Source: JAWKJY01 sp041393535 | GTDB taxonomy: Bacteria; Actinomycetota; Thermoleophilia; Gaiellales; Gaiellaceae | Reading direction: 5' to 3' | DNA: 44,841 nucleotides | Assembly: GCA_041393535.1 (NCBI GenBank) | Contig: JAWKJY010000018.1 | Span: forward strand, 1 to 44,841 | Shown: piece after piece, positions 8,761-18,332 of the stretch | How the letters are laid out: each line of letters begins with the position of its first letter | Position numbering within the stretch: position 1 is the stretch's first letter | The notes under the pieces: model-generated | What the model was told of the DNA's origin: nothing | The model's input: the letters and a program-made list of their open reading frames with translations, nothing else | Databases searched by the model: none | Program-made: the position numbers and the translations under genes

Positions 8761-9610
8761 TCACGACACGCTGCTCGGTAGCGGCCGTCGGCCTGGATCG
8801 CGAGCCCGGCGAGCTCCAGCTCGACGAGCGCGGCCGCCACCCGCTCGGCCGGAGGCCTGTCCTCGCGACCAGCTCGTCCGGCCCTCCCGCCGCATCGGCG
8901 AGCGCCGCGCCGACGGTGGCGGCGTCGCCCTCCACCGCCGCCCGGCGCTGCGCCGGCAGTGGCTCGAGCCCGATCGCCTCCAGCACGTCCTCGACGCCGA
9001 GGCACGGCGTCGCTCCCTGTCGGATCAGCAGGTTCGGGCCCCGTGAGAGGGACGACGTGACCTCCCCCGGTACCGCGAGCACCTCGCGCCCCTCGGAGAG
9101 CGCGAGGTCGGCCGTGATCAGCGCGCCCGAGCGCTCGCGGGCTTCCACGACCACGACCGCGAGGGAGAGCCCGGCGACGATGCGATTGCGAGCGGGGAAG
9201 CGCCACGGCGCCGGCTCCGTCCCGGGCGGGTACTCCGAGACGACGAGCCCGCGCTCCGCGATCCGCGCGGCGAGGCGGGCGTTGCTCCGCGGGTAGTCGC
9301 GATCGATGCCGCACCCGAGGACCGCGAGCGTCGGGCCTCCGCCGTCGAGGGCGCCGCGGTGCGCCTCCGCGTCGATCCCACGGGCGAGGCCGGAGACGAC
9401 GACGATGCCGGCGCGGGCCAGCCCGCGGGCGAGCCCGAGCGCGACGTGAGCGCCATACGCGGAGCACGTGCGGGAGCCGACGATCGCCACGGCGGGCCCG
9501 GCGAGCAGCTGCGGCGCCGCACCGCGCAGGTGCAGGCGCGGCGGCGGGTCGTGGATCGCCGCGAGCAGGGGCGGGTAGCCCGCCGTGCCGCGCGGAACCA
9601 CCGCGGTCAC
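8761..9610 (-). CDS. dprA: DNA-processing protein DprA, frameshifted near the C-terminus
   Basis: A single-strand DNA binding protein that loads RecA during transformation. It starts at GTG 9610, overlapping the comM stop (GTGA). The Rossmann core is well conserved: AIVGSRTCSAYG, VVSGLARGIDAEAHRGAL, LAVLGCGIDRDYP, and FPARNRIVAGLS with SGALITADLAL. After GPDELVARTGL, near 8855, one base is missing. The C-terminal winged-helix segment (PAERVAAALVELELAGLA) continues in another frame. The 3' end is uncertain: a TGA at 8761-8763 sits in a third frame, so a second indel is needed to end the gene before the convergent exporter. Confidence 0.8.
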
Positions 9611-11033
9611 GGGGCCGACACCTCGGCCGGCGGCCGGTACGAGAGCGCCTCGGCGACGTGCTCCGTCCCCGCCTGCCCCGCTCCCGCGAGCGCGGCCGCC
9701 GTCGCCGCTACGCGGACGACCTTCTCCCTGGCGCGACCGGAGAGTCCGAGTCGATCGACCGCCCGGTCGAGCAGCTCTCCTGCCGCAGCCGCGAGGCCGG
9801 GGCAGTCGGCTGCGAGCCGGGCACGGGCCTTCGCCACGCGCTCGGCAACGGCCGCCGACGCCTCGCCGGGCGCGCCAGCGAGCTCACGGCCACGCGCCCG
9901 AGGCGTCGCGACGACGAGGTCGAACCGGTCGAGCAGCGCCCGCGAGAGTCGCGCGCGGTACGCGGCCATCGCCCCCGGCGTACAGCTGCACGACGCCGAC
10001 GGGTCGCCCCGGCCGCCGCACGGGCACAGGTTCATGGTCGCCGTGACAAGCACGCGGGCCGGGAAGACCGCACGGCCCGTCGCCCGGGCGACGCTGACGA
10101 CGCCGTCCTCCAGCGGCTGACGAAGGGCCTCGAGCGCCGGCCGAGCGAACTCCGGCAGCTCGTCGAGGAGGAGGACGCCCCGGTGCGCGAGACTGATCTC
10201 GCCCGGGCGCGGCCCGATGCCGCCTCCGACGATCGCCGCGGCCGAGGCGCTGTGATGGGGCGCCCGGAACGGCGCACGGATCAGACCGCTCTCGGTCTGC
10301 AGCAGGCCCGCGACCGAGCGGATGCGCGTGACCTCGAGCGCCTCCTCGGTCGGCAGCTCTGGCAGAAGCCCCGGGAGGCGGCGTGCGAGCATCGTCTTCC
10401 CGGTTCCAGGCGGGCCGGCGGTTGTGCGCGCCTGCGGCGGCGAGTCGATTGCTCGTCGCCCCCGCTCCTGTCCGCGGACGTCGGCGAGGTCGGGGTAGGC
10501 GGCACACGGCCGGGGCGGCTGGACCGGCGGCGGTGCATCGCTCGCCGCGGAGGTAGCGGCGGCGGCCGAGATGGGTCACGGGGACGGGATCGATCCTCGC
10601 CAGTGCTCGCCCGCCGACGCGCGCCGGGCAGACGAGCCAGCGCGCGCCCGCGCGTCGAGCCGCCCTCGGCGACCGCGCACACCTGGAACGTACGTCCGTC
10701 GAGCGCCAATCCGCCGACGGCCGCGTGGCAGTCGAGCCGCGCCGGCGGCACCTGGCGCGACGCAGCCAGCACCGCGAGCGCGATCGGCAGGTCGAAGCCC
10801 GAGCCCTCCTTGCGCACGTCCGCGGGCGCGAGGTTGACGGTGATCCGGCGCAGCGGCCACTCGAGCTCCGCGCTCGCGATCCCGCTGCGCACGCGCTCCT
10901 TCGCCTCCTGACAGGCCTTGTCGGGAAGTCCGACGATGGCGAGGGCCGGGACGCCGCGCTGGAGGTGCGCCTCGACCTCGACGGGGCGCGCGTCGAGGCC
11001 CACCACGGCGTACGTGAGCGTTCGTGCGATCAC
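9607..11033 (-). pseudogene. comM: ComM/YifB-family AAA+ ATPase, frameshifted as read
   Basis: A Mg-chelatase-like AAA+ helicase that promotes branch migration during natural transformation. It starts at GTG 11033. The N-terminal Lon-protease-like domain is present (GVPALAIVGLPDKACQEAKERV, then SGFDLPIALAVLAAS). The C-terminal 9607-10420 is intact: GPPGTGKTMLARRLPG (Walker A), VLLLDELPEF (Walker B) and a CPCG/CSC cysteine cluster. Between about 10420 and 10690 the frame changes several times, including one extra base near 10666. Each frame gives family-like sequence in turn (ARWLVCPARVGG, PDLADVRGQERGRRA, LAAAGAHN). Sequence error is likely. The stop overlaps the dprA start. Confidence 0.82.
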
Positions 11034-11040
11034 GGTCTCG

Positions 11041-11046
11041 ACGGTA
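11041..11046 (-). promoter_or_regulatory. Putative -10 box for comM (leaderless type)
   Basis: TACCGT on the minus strand ends 7 bases before the GTG start of comM. No Shine-Dalgarno sequence fits in the gap. Confidence 0.35.
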
Positions 11047-11145
11047 CGGGGCTCGAGCGCACGCGTCCGTCACGGCTTCGTGCCGTCTTCGTGACGAATG
11101 TGCGCCGACTGTGCAACGACGGCCGAGCCGCCCCACGTCGCCGGC

Positions 11146-11151
11146 TAGGCT
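11146..11151 (+). promoter_or_regulatory. Putative -10 box for the nitroreductase gene (leaderless type)
   Basis: TAGGCT ends 7 bases before the GTG at 11159, leaving no room for a Shine-Dalgarno site. Confidence 0.4.
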
Positions 11152-11158
11152 TGGCCAC

Positions 11159-11665
11159 GTGGACGTCCAACTCGCGATCGCCAGCAAGCGCGACACCCGC
11201 CGCTACGGCGAGGCAGCGCTCCCCGCCGAGACGGAGGACCGCATCCTCGACGCGGGCAGGCTCGCGGGCAGCGCGCGCAACCGGCAGCCATGGCGCTTCG
11301 TCGTGGTCGCCGACGAGGGCGAGCGCGAGCGGGTCGCCGCGGCCGTCCACGCGCCGACGAACGCCTCGGAGCCGCGCTCGTCGTGGCGATCGTCGCACCG
11401 GGCGGGCGCGGCGGGTTCGACGCCGGTCGGGCGGCCCAGAACATGATGCTCGCGGCCTGGGGCGAGGGCGTCGTCTCGTGCCCCAACGGCATCGCCGACG
11501 CGGCGGCAGCGCTCATGGGCCCGGGTCGCGGACGGCGACGACGTCGTCACGGTGCTGTCGTTCGACGCCCGGTCACGCGGCGCGACCCGGCTCGTCGCAC
11601 CCGGGACGAATGGTCGGCGCGGGGCCGACCGCAAGCGGCTCGACGAGGTGGTCGAGCGACGGTAG
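11159..11665 (+). pseudogene. Nitroreductase-family protein, frameshifted as read
   Basis: An FMN-dependent nitroreductase fold, nominally about 168 residues. The N-terminus reads AIASKRDTRRYGEAALP then DAGRLAGSARNRQPWRFVVV, the FMN-phosphate and NRQPW signature of the family. Near 11367 the frame shifts and continues as AALVVAIVAPGGRGGFDAGR and MMLAAWGEGVVSCPNGI, the second conserved helix. Near 11520 it shifts again to VADGDDVVTVLSF and ends DEVVERR with TAG at 11663-11665. All parts are present in order, so the breaks look like sequence errors. The substrate is unknown. It is divergent from comM. Confidence 0.75.
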
Positions 11666-11763
11666 CCGGCGTCGCCAACGGGACATCCCTCGGGCACCGG
11701 GCTCTCGGCCCGACAGCCCGCCGGCGCGTTCGCCCACGAGCGGGCGGCCAGGGGCTCGGGCGC

Positions 11764-12762
11764 CGTGCGAGCCCATCGCCCGGGCGCTGGGCTTGTCCTG
11801 CACCGTTGACCGGTCGCTACGCGGCGCAGGGCGCGCAGATCGTCCACGCGCTCGAGCTATACGCCCGCGTCGAGGGCATCATGGCGTTCGAGGACGACGG
11901 GAGCGACCCGCGGCGAGCTCCCGGGCGTACGAGGGCGGCCAAGCCGCGCCGGCGCTGCGACGTCGTCCTCGGCCCGTACGGCAGCGACTCGGCTCCGCGG
12001 TCGCCCACGCGGCAGGTGGACGTGACCGCTCTGGAACCACGGCGTCGGCGGACGACGTGGAAGCGGCTTCCGGACGTCGTCAGCGTCGCGTCGCCCGCCT
12101 CGGGCTATCTCGTCGCGACGGCGGAGGTCGTGGCCGCGCGCCGTCCGGGTGCCCGCGTCGCGGTCGGGCTCGCGGCCGGCCGGTTCGCCGGGCTGGCGGG
12201 CGACGGCCTGCTGGCCGCAGCCGCCGGGCTCGGGATCCGCATCGTCGCCGTGCTCCCCCTGGACGCGGGCGCCGGCGCACTCCTCGCGAGCTCACCCGAC
12301 GCCGTCCTGCTCTGCGGCCCGCTCGACCGCGAGGCCCCGGTCGTCGCCGAGCTCGCCGACGCCGCGCCCGACGTCCTGCTCGGCGGCCTCTCCCCCGGCG
12401 TCGACGGCTTCGCGGCGGCGGCCGGGGGCGACGTCGAGGGCGTCCTCGCCCCCGTGCAGTGGCACGCCGACGCGGCGCCCGGCGCACCCGAGCTGGGCCC
12501 GGCGGCCGGGCAGCTCGCGCCGTCGACCGAGGAGATCGACCGGCTCGACTACGTCGGCATCCAGGCGATCGCGGCCGCCGTGGTCGCGCGCCACTGCCAC
12601 GCGGCTGTGCCGGACGACCCGGCCGCGGCCGCCCGGCAGCTCGACACGACGACGGTGCTCGGCCGCTTCCGGCTCGATCCCGTGACCGGTGTCCAGGTGG
12701 GCCACCGCCTCACGGTGATCGAGCGGCGCGGCGGGCGCCGCCTGCTCGCGCCCGCGGGATGA
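11764..12762 (+). pseudogene. ABC-type solute-binding (Peripla_BP_6-like) protein, frameshifted as read
   Basis: Resembles the type I periplasmic-binding fold of branched-chain amino-acid receptors (LivK). PLTGRYAAQGAQ and FEDDGSDP come near the start, CDVVLGPYGSDSA follows, and VVSVASPASGYLVATAEVVA leads into the second lobe. From about 12065 to the TGA at 12760 the frame is intact, about 230 residues. Between about 11800 and 12065 the frame changes several times. The true start is unclear; I place it tentatively at GTG 11764. No signal peptide or lipobox is visible, so it may be cytosolic or its start may be wrong. No permease or ATPase gene is adjacent. Confidence 0.6.
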
Positions 12763-12854
12763 CCCACCGGAGCCGGCGCGAGCGCGCTGCCGCCGGGGCG
12801 ATTCGACCCGACCGGCACGACTGGCACGGCCGGGACTCCCGGGGGCGGTCGGCG

Positions 12855-13523
12855 CTAGGTCGGGCGCTCGAGGCGCCAGGAGGCGTCCCAGAACGCCAGC
12901 TCGAGCCGACTCGCCTCGACGAACGCCTTCTGCATCGCCGCCCGCCCGGGGTCGGACAGCCCAGCCGCGAGCTCGTCGACCAGCCCACGACACCACACAG
13001 CGAGGGCGGCGAACTCCGGGGCGGCGTACGAGGCGATCCAGCCGGCGTACCGGCCATCGGGCGAGCTCGCGCTCGCCAGCCGCTGACCGACCTCCGAGTA
13101 GCCCCACATGCAGGGCAGGAGCGCCGACGCGACGACCGCGAAGTCGTCGAGCGCCGCCGTCCGCAGCAGGAAGCCCGTGTAGGCGAGCGTCGTCGGGGTG
13201 GGCCGCTCCCGCTCGAGCTCGTCGACGCCGACGCCCCACCCGGCGGCGAGCTCGCGGTGGAGCGCCATCTCCGTCTCGAAGGTCTCGTGCGCGAGCTCGA
13301 CGAGCCGCCGCGCGATGTCGAGCCGGGGCGCGCGGCCCGCCGCCAGCGCGAAGACGCGCCCGTAGTCGACGAGGTACAGGTAGTCCTGCCGGATGAAGTG
13401 GCGGAAGCGGTCGGGATCGAGCGAGCCGTCGCCGATGCCCGTCACGAACGGATGCTCGTGCTGCGCCTGCCAGAGGGCGTCGGCAGCCGTGCGCAGCTCC
13501 CGGCTGAACCCCGCCTCGGACAC
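12855..13523 (-). CDS. tenA: TenA family protein (aminopyrimidine aminohydrolase / thiaminase II)
   Basis: 222 residues, the usual length of TenA, which hydrolyses aminomethyl-pyrimidine for thiamine salvage. The catalytic cysteine is C138 in ALLPCMWGYSE. The C-terminal AFVEASRLELAFWD provides the conserved Glu and aromatic residues. HFIRQDYLYLVDYGR is the typical helix near the active site. The start is GTG 13523, preceded by TAGACT and six bases with no Shine-Dalgarno. No thiamine genes or TPP riboswitch are visible nearby, so a salvage role is inferred from the family only. Confidence 0.88.
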   Translation of the reverse strand: MSEAGFSRELRTAADALWQAQHEHPFVTGIGDGSLDPDRFRHFIRQDYLYLVDYGRVFALAAGRAPRLDIARRLVELAHETFETEMALHRELAAGWGVGVDELERERPTPTTLAYTGFLLRTAALDDFAVVASALLPCMWGYSEVGQRLASASSPDGRYAGWIASYAAPEFAALAVWCRGLVDELAAGLSDPGRAAMQKAFVEASRLELAFWDASWRLERPT

Positions 13524-13529
13524 GCGCCG

Positions 13530-13535
13530 AGTCTA
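13530..13535 (-). promoter_or_regulatory. Putative -10 box for tenA (leaderless type)
   Basis: TAGACT on the minus strand ends 6 bases before the tenA GTG. Its TAG is also the stop codon of the upstream gene. Confidence 0.35.
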
Positions 13536-14150
13536 GTCGAGCGCGTCGAGGCGGCCGCGGCGGCCGTCGCGGGGGCGCTCGAAGGGGCCCCGCGCGATCC
13601 CCGCCTGGACGCGTGCGAGCGCGACGCCCAGGTCGGCCTCGGGCAGCCGGGGGTTGTACAGCGGGCTCTCGGACGGGCGCGTCAGCAGCCGCACGAGCAG
13701 CGCGGCCGCGGGCGGCTCGACGCGCACGTCGCGGGCGACCAGGAGCCGGGCCAGCCGGTCGAGCTCGTCGCGGTGCTCCGTGACGCGCTGGCGGAGCGGC
13801 CGGCGGCCACGACGCGGCGTCGCGATCTGCGTCCGGAGCAGCCGCGCTGTCCCTGTCCGCTGGCGGGGCGAGACCAGGCGGTCGCCGAAGCGGCGCACGT
13901 CCGGGATGACGTAGGCGGTGGGGTCGACGGCGAGGCTCATCAGCAGCTCGCGCCGCCGCAGGCGTGCGAGGACGCCGAGCCCGACCTCGAGCACGGCGCC
14001 GAGCGCCAGCGCGGTCGCGAGGAGCGCGTCGACCTGCGTCGCGGCGAGCGCGCCGATGCCCGTCAGGGCGGCGAGCGCGAACGCCTGGCGCGCGTAGCGG
14101 CGCGCCTGGCGCAGGCGGCCCAGGTAGTGCTCGACGAGGAGCGCCTTCAC
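13533..14150 (-). CDS. Small membrane protein of unknown function
   Basis: 205 residues from GTG 14150. A longer ATG-started frame would run into the divergent cytochrome gene. Residues from about 20 to 65 form two adjacent hydrophobic helices (AFALAALTGIGALAA and ALGAVLEVGLGVLA). A basic, cytosolic-looking domain follows, rich in Arg and Leu, with a proline-containing SESPLYNPRLPEADLG segment near the end. I recognise no family. The stop codon is 10 bases from the tenA start, so the two may be co-transcribed. Confidence 0.65.
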   Translation of the reverse strand: MKALLVEHYLGRLRQARRYARQAFALAALTGIGALAATQVDALLATALALGAVLEVGLGVLARLRRRELLMSLAVDPTAYVIPDVRRFGDRLVSPRQRTGTARLLRTQIATPRRGRRPLRQRVTEHRDELDRLARLLVARDVRVEPPAAALLVRLLTRPSESPLYNPRLPEADLGVALARVQAGIARGPFERPRDGRRGRLDALD

Positions 14151-14189
14151 CGCGCTGTCACGGGATCCGATGTGCGAGACTCGCGCCCC

Positions 14190-14528
14190 GTGCGCCACGC
14201 GCTCGCCCTCGCCTCGCTCGTCCTGCCGCTGGCGGCGGCCGCGTGCGGCGGGGCCGCGACCGGGCCGCCGATCCCCGCCGAGCGAGGTGATGCCACGCGC
14301 GGGAAGGTCGTCTTCGCGGACGCCGACTGCGGCAACTGCCACGTCCTCGCGGATGCTGGCACGTCCGGCAGGACGGGCCCCTCGCTCGACGAGCGCAGCG
14401 CGACGTTCGAGGAGGCGCTCGACCAGGTCGCAGGCGGCGGGGGCGGCATGCCTGCCTACCGTGATCGGCTGACCGTCCGGGAAATCCAGGACGTCGCGAC
14501 CTACGTCGCGGACGTCATGGAACGCTGA
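14190..14528 (+). CDS. c-type cytochrome lipoprotein
   Basis: 112 residues from GTG 14190. The N-terminus is a lipoprotein signal peptide, with lipobox LAAAAC and Cys19 as the probable lipidated residue. One haem-binding motif, CGNCH (Cys47, Cys50, His51), follows. Met87 in GGMPAYRDRL is the expected distal haem ligand, and ending on a VREIQDVATYVADV helix is typical of class I cytochromes. It probably works as an electron carrier on the outer face of the membrane. Its start is 39 bases from a divergent gene and its stop lies 6 bases from the convergent MMPL gene. Confidence 0.85.
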   Translation: MRHALALASLVLPLAAAACGGAATGPPIPAERGDATRGKVVFADADCGNCHVLADAGTSGRTGPSLDERSATFEEALDQVAGGGGGMPAYRDRLTVREIQDVATYVADVMER

Positions 14529-14534
14529 GCGCCC

Positions 14535-16712
14535 TCAGCGCCCGGAGGGGCTGACCGCGGCGTCGCGCTGCGGCGCGAGCGGCGACGGCTTCACCCGGAA
14601 GACCCGGGCGACGCCGGCCGGCAGCCACCAGTTCCAGCGCCCGAAGAGCGCCATCGCGCTGGGGAGGAGCAGCATGCGGACGATCGTCACATCGACGGCG
14701 ATCGCCACCGCCAGCCCGAGGCCGAACTGCTGCAGGCCGAGGATGCGACCGATCATGAAGCCCGAGAACGCGGCGATCATGATCAGGCCCGCGGCGGTCA
14801 CGATCCGGCCGGTCTTGGCGAGGCCCACCGCGACGGCGCGCTCGTTCGCGGCGCCCGCGTCCCACTCCTCGCGCATCCGGCTGACGAGGAAGACCTCGTA
14901 GTCCATCGAGAGCCCGAAGAGCATCGCGAACAGGAAGACCGGGATCCAGCCCTCGACCTGGTCGTAGCTCTGCAGGCCGATGGCCTCGCCCGCACCCCAC
15001 TTGAAGAAGATGACGAGCAGCCCGTAGGCGGCGCCGATCGAGAGCAGGTTGAGGACGATCGCCTTCAGCGGCAGGATCACCGAGCGGAACGCTCGCAGCA
15101 GCAAGACGTAGGTCAGCGCCAGCACCGCGACGATCAGCCACGGGAACGTGCCGTACGTGAGGTCGAGGAAGTCGACGCTCGACCCCGGGCCACCGCCCGC
15201 GTAGACGCGCGTCGTCGCCGGGAACCCGGCCGCGGGGACGAGGTCGGAGCGGAGGCGCTTCACGAAGTCCATCGCCTCCGGCGTTCCGTACTCGTTCCGG
15301 CCGCTCGCCTCGATCCGCAGGTAGCGCTCGGTCGGGTCGACGAACGTCGGCCCCGAGGAGCGCAGCACCCGCTCGGTCTCGGGATCCTGCTGGACGAGCG
15401 CCTGGAGCCGATCGAGCGCGGCGAGCACCTGCGCGTCGCGCGCGCCACCCTCCCGACCGGTGTCGAGCACGATCTCCGTCGGCGCCGTCGCGCCCGCGCC
15501 GGCCGCGGCGCCGAGCACGTTCAGCGCGCGCGTCGACTCGAGATCCTGCGGGATCCCCGAGTTCGTGCCGGGCCCGACGGAGAGCCACAGCGTCGGCACG
15601 GATGCGGCGACGAGCAGCGAGACCGACACCGCCGCGAACAGGGCCGGCCGGCGCATGATCGCCCGCGAGAGCCGCATCCAGAAGCCGTGCTCGGCGGTCT
15701 CGTGCCGCGCGAGCAGGCGCCTCGGCACGAGCCGGACGCGGTCGAGCCGATCGCCGACGAGCACGAGGAGCGCCGGCAGCAGCGTGATCGCGCACACGAC
15801 CGACACGATCGGGATCAGCAGCCCCGCCAGGCCGAAGCCGCGGATGAAGGGCAGCGGCATCGCGAGCAGGAGGGCGAGCCCGATCGCGACGGCCGTCCCG
15901 GAGAAGAGGACGGCCCGGCCGGCCGTCCGCATCGTCTCGACGACGGCATCTCGCGACTCCCGTCCCGCGGCTCGCTCCTCCCGGTAGCGGGAGACGACGA
16001 GCAGCGAGTAGTCCACGGCGATGCCGAGGCCGATCAGCTGGACGAGGTTCGTCACGTAGGTCGAGAGCTCCATCACGTTCGCCAGGCACCAGACGAGACC
16101 GAGCGTCGTGAAGATCGACGCGACCGCGAGCAGGAATGGGACGACGGACATCGCCGTGCCGAAGACGACGACGAGGATCGCCAGGGCGATCGGGACGGCG
16201 AGGTAGAGCTCGCCGCGTCGAAGGTCCTCGTCCTGGACCGGCTCGAGGTCCTTCTCGATCGCGGGCTGCCCCGTCACGAGCAGCTCGACGCCCGGAATCG
16301 TCCCGAGCGCGGCGCGTAGGTCGGCCGTGTAGGCCTTCGCGTCGACCTGCTCGAGCGCGGTCGCGATCGTGATGCTCGCAACGGAGGGCGAGACCGGGAG
16401 CACGGTCGTGACCTTGCCCGTCTCCACGACGGCCGCGCCTCGCTCGGCGGCCTCCTGGAGCGCGGGCAGGTGGGGGAGGATCGCCCCGTCGGTCGCGGTC
16501 GCGACGAGGATGAAGGCGCCATTCGAGCGCTCGCCGAAGTGATCCTCGAGGATCTGCTCGGCGCGGCGCGTGTCCGTCCCCGGGAGCGTGAACTTGTTCG
16601 TCAGCAGGTCGCTCAGGTTCCGGGAGAGCCCGAGCGAGACGACCACGATGACGATCCACGCGACGAGGACGAGCCACCGGTAGCGGATGACGCCGCGCGT
16701 CAGCGTGGTCAC
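14535..16712 (-). CDS. MMPL-family RND transporter
   Basis: 725 residues from GTG 16712. It has the two-repeat RND layout. TM1 is RWLVLVAWIVIVVVSLGLS, followed by an extracytoplasmic loop and then a cluster of five helices including LVQLIGLGIAVDYSLLVVSRYREE, the signature with the charged proton-relay region. A second loop follows, and a second cluster contains FAMLFGLSMDYEVFLVSRMREE. These repeated DYSLL/DYEVF motifs are diagnostic of MMPL proteins. Members export lipids or small molecules, but the substrate here is unknown. Frames are intact throughout, unlike nearby genes. It is divergent from phoD. Confidence 0.9.
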   Translation of the reverse strand: MTTLTRGVIRYRWLVLVAWIVIVVVSLGLSRNLSDLLTNKFTLPGTDTRRAEQILEDHFGERSNGAFILVATATDGAILPHLPALQEAAERGAAVVETGKVTTVLPVSPSVASITIATALEQVDAKAYTADLRAALGTIPGVELLVTGQPAIEKDLEPVQDEDLRRGELYLAVPIALAILVVVFGTAMSVVPFLLAVASIFTTLGLVWCLANVMELSTYVTNLVQLIGLGIAVDYSLLVVSRYREERAAGRESRDAVVETMRTAGRAVLFSGTAVAIGLALLLAMPLPFIRGFGLAGLLIPIVSVVCAITLLPALLVLVGDRLDRVRLVPRRLLARHETAEHGFWMRLSRAIMRRPALFAAVSVSLLVAASVPTLWLSVGPGTNSGIPQDLESTRALNVLGAAAGAGATAPTEIVLDTGREGGARDAQVLAALDRLQALVQQDPETERVLRSSGPTFVDPTERYLRIEASGRNEYGTPEAMDFVKRLRSDLVPAAGFPATTRVYAGGGPGSSVDFLDLTYGTFPWLIVAVLALTYVLLLRAFRSVILPLKAIVLNLLSIGAAYGLLVIFFKWGAGEAIGLQSYDQVEGWIPVFLFAMLFGLSMDYEVFLVSRMREEWDAGAANERAVAVGLAKTGRIVTAAGLIMIAAFSGFMIGRILGLQQFGLGLAVAIAVDVTIVRMLLLPSAMALFGRWNWWLPAGVARVFRVKPSPLAPQRDAAVSPSGR

Positions 16713-16809
16713 GGGGCTGGCACCCGCGGCGGCCGGCTCATCGAGACGAGGGTAGCGGAGGCTCGGCGAGCTCCGGCGCACCTCCCGGCCGGCGATCGCC
16801 CCGGACGAC

Positions 16810-16815
16810 CATACT
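16810..16815 (+). promoter_or_regulatory. Putative -10 box for the PhoD-like gene (leaderless type)
   Basis: CATACT ends 6 bases before the GTG at 16822. Confidence 0.35.
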
Positions 16816-16821
16816 GGCCTC

Positions 16822-18323
16822 GTGCGCTCCTTCCGCTCGCAGCCCGGGCCGCGCCGCAGGCGGGCCCGGTCGCCGCTCGCGCTGGCCGTCGTGCTCGCGA
16901 CCCTGGGCCTCGCACCGCCGGCCGCGGCGTTCGAGCTCGGCGTCGCTCGGGCGACGTGCGGCCGACGAGCGCGGTGCTCTGGACGAGGGCGCCGGCCGCC
17001 GGCGAGGTCGTGCTCGTCGTCGACGGCGGCGGCCGGCGCCGCGTCCTGCGCACGACGGTCGACGCGAGCTCCGACCTGACGGTCTCGTTCCGGCCGCGGG
17101 GCCTGCGGCCCGCGACCAAGTACCGCTACCGGTTCCGCCAGGGCGATGCGCGAAGCGTGGCGGGGACGTTCACGACCGCCCCTCGTGCACGCGCCGCGGT
17201 GCCGGTCACGTTCACCTGGTCGGGCGACTCGGACGGCGCGCTCGACCCGCGCACCGGCGAGCCTGGGTACGGGGCATTCCCGGTGCTCTGGCGCGCCGCG
17301 CGCGAGCGGCCGGCCTTCTTCGCCTACCTCGGCGACACGATCTACGCCGACTCCCGCTACACCCGCCGCGCCGAGGGCCTCGCCGACCTGCGGTCGGCCT
17401 ACCGCCAGAACCGCGTGATCGCGTCGCTGCGCTCGCTCGAGCGGCGGGTCCCGATCGTCGCGATGTGGGACGACCACGAGGTGCGCAACGACTGGTACCC
17501 CGGCTCGCTCCCGTCCTCGCTCGTCGCCGCGGGCCGCCGGGCGTTCCAGGAGTACCAGCCGCTCGCCGTGGCGCCCGCCGGGCCGCTCTACCGCTCCTTC
17601 CGCTGGGGCGCGAACCTCGAGGTGTTCCTGCTCGACCTGCGCAGCTACCGCTCCGCCCCGGCGGACGACGCGTGCCGGAACCCGCCCGGGGAGGGCGTGC
17701 CGGACGTGCTGCCGACGGGATCCGACCGGGCGCGATCGCTGCTCGGCAACGTCGTCCCGCAGCTGCGGCGCCCCGTGCCGGCCGCCTGCCTGGCCGCCAT
17801 CCGGCGCGCGGATCGCACGCTGCTCGGGAAGGCGCAGCGCGACTGGCTGCTCGACCGGCTCGATCGGTCGACGGCGACCTGGAAGGTCGTGTTCACGCCC
17901 GACCCGATGCAGCACATCGGGCTGTACCCGTACGACCGCTGGGAGGGCTACGAGGCGGAGCGGCGGCGGGTGCTCGGTGAGATCGGCCGGCGCGGCGTGC
18001 GCAACGTCGTGTGGCTGGCGACGGACACGCACGCGAACCTGTTCCAGGAGATCCGCTCGCAGGGCGAGGACACCGGGATGGCGGAGATGGTCGTCGGCCC
18101 GATCGGCACGGTCACGCTCGGCACGGTGATCCGGGAGCTCGCCGGCCCGCTCGGCGTGCTGGCGGCGGGCACGTACCTCGCAAGCCAGGGGACGCGCTGC
18201 ATCGAGCTCGACGAGCAGAGCTACGGCGTCGCCACCGCGACGGCCTCGACGCTCGTGCTCGACGCGCGTGGCGCCGACGGGCGCTCGCTCTGCGGCGGGG
18301 CGATCACGCTCCGCGCGCGCTGA
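16822..18323 (+). CDS. phoD: PhoD-like secreted alkaline phosphatase/phosphodiesterase, one frameshift
   Basis: A metallophosphatase of about 500 residues. The N-terminus has an Arg-rich stretch and a hydrophobic core ending PPAAAFELG, a probable export signal (possibly Tat). The classic N-terminal motif GVASGDVRPTSAVLWTRA is broken near 16946, where one base is missing; it reads GVAR in one frame and SGDVRPTSAVLWTRA in the next. Metal-site motifs follow intact: WSGDSDGA, FAYLGDTIYAD, AMWDDHEVRNDWY and, near the end, WLATDTHANLF. It ends AITLRAR. The likely role is phosphate scavenging from organic esters outside the membrane. Confidence 0.85.
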
Positions 18324-18332
18324 GCGGCGCGG

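Noticed and set aside
12759..12854. Short plus-strand frame starting ATGA after the solute-binding gene
   Set aside because: It is Arg-rich, overlaps the convergent tenA 3' end, and has no family-like sequence.
13524..14189. TPP riboswitch for tenA
   Set aside because: Only 9 bases separate tenA from the upstream gene, and no CTGAGA-type thi-box word was seen on the minus strand.
13533..14342. Longer 269-residue version of the small membrane protein
   Set aside because: It would overlap the divergent cytochrome c signal-peptide region almost fully. The GTG at 14150 gives a start just before the first membrane helix.
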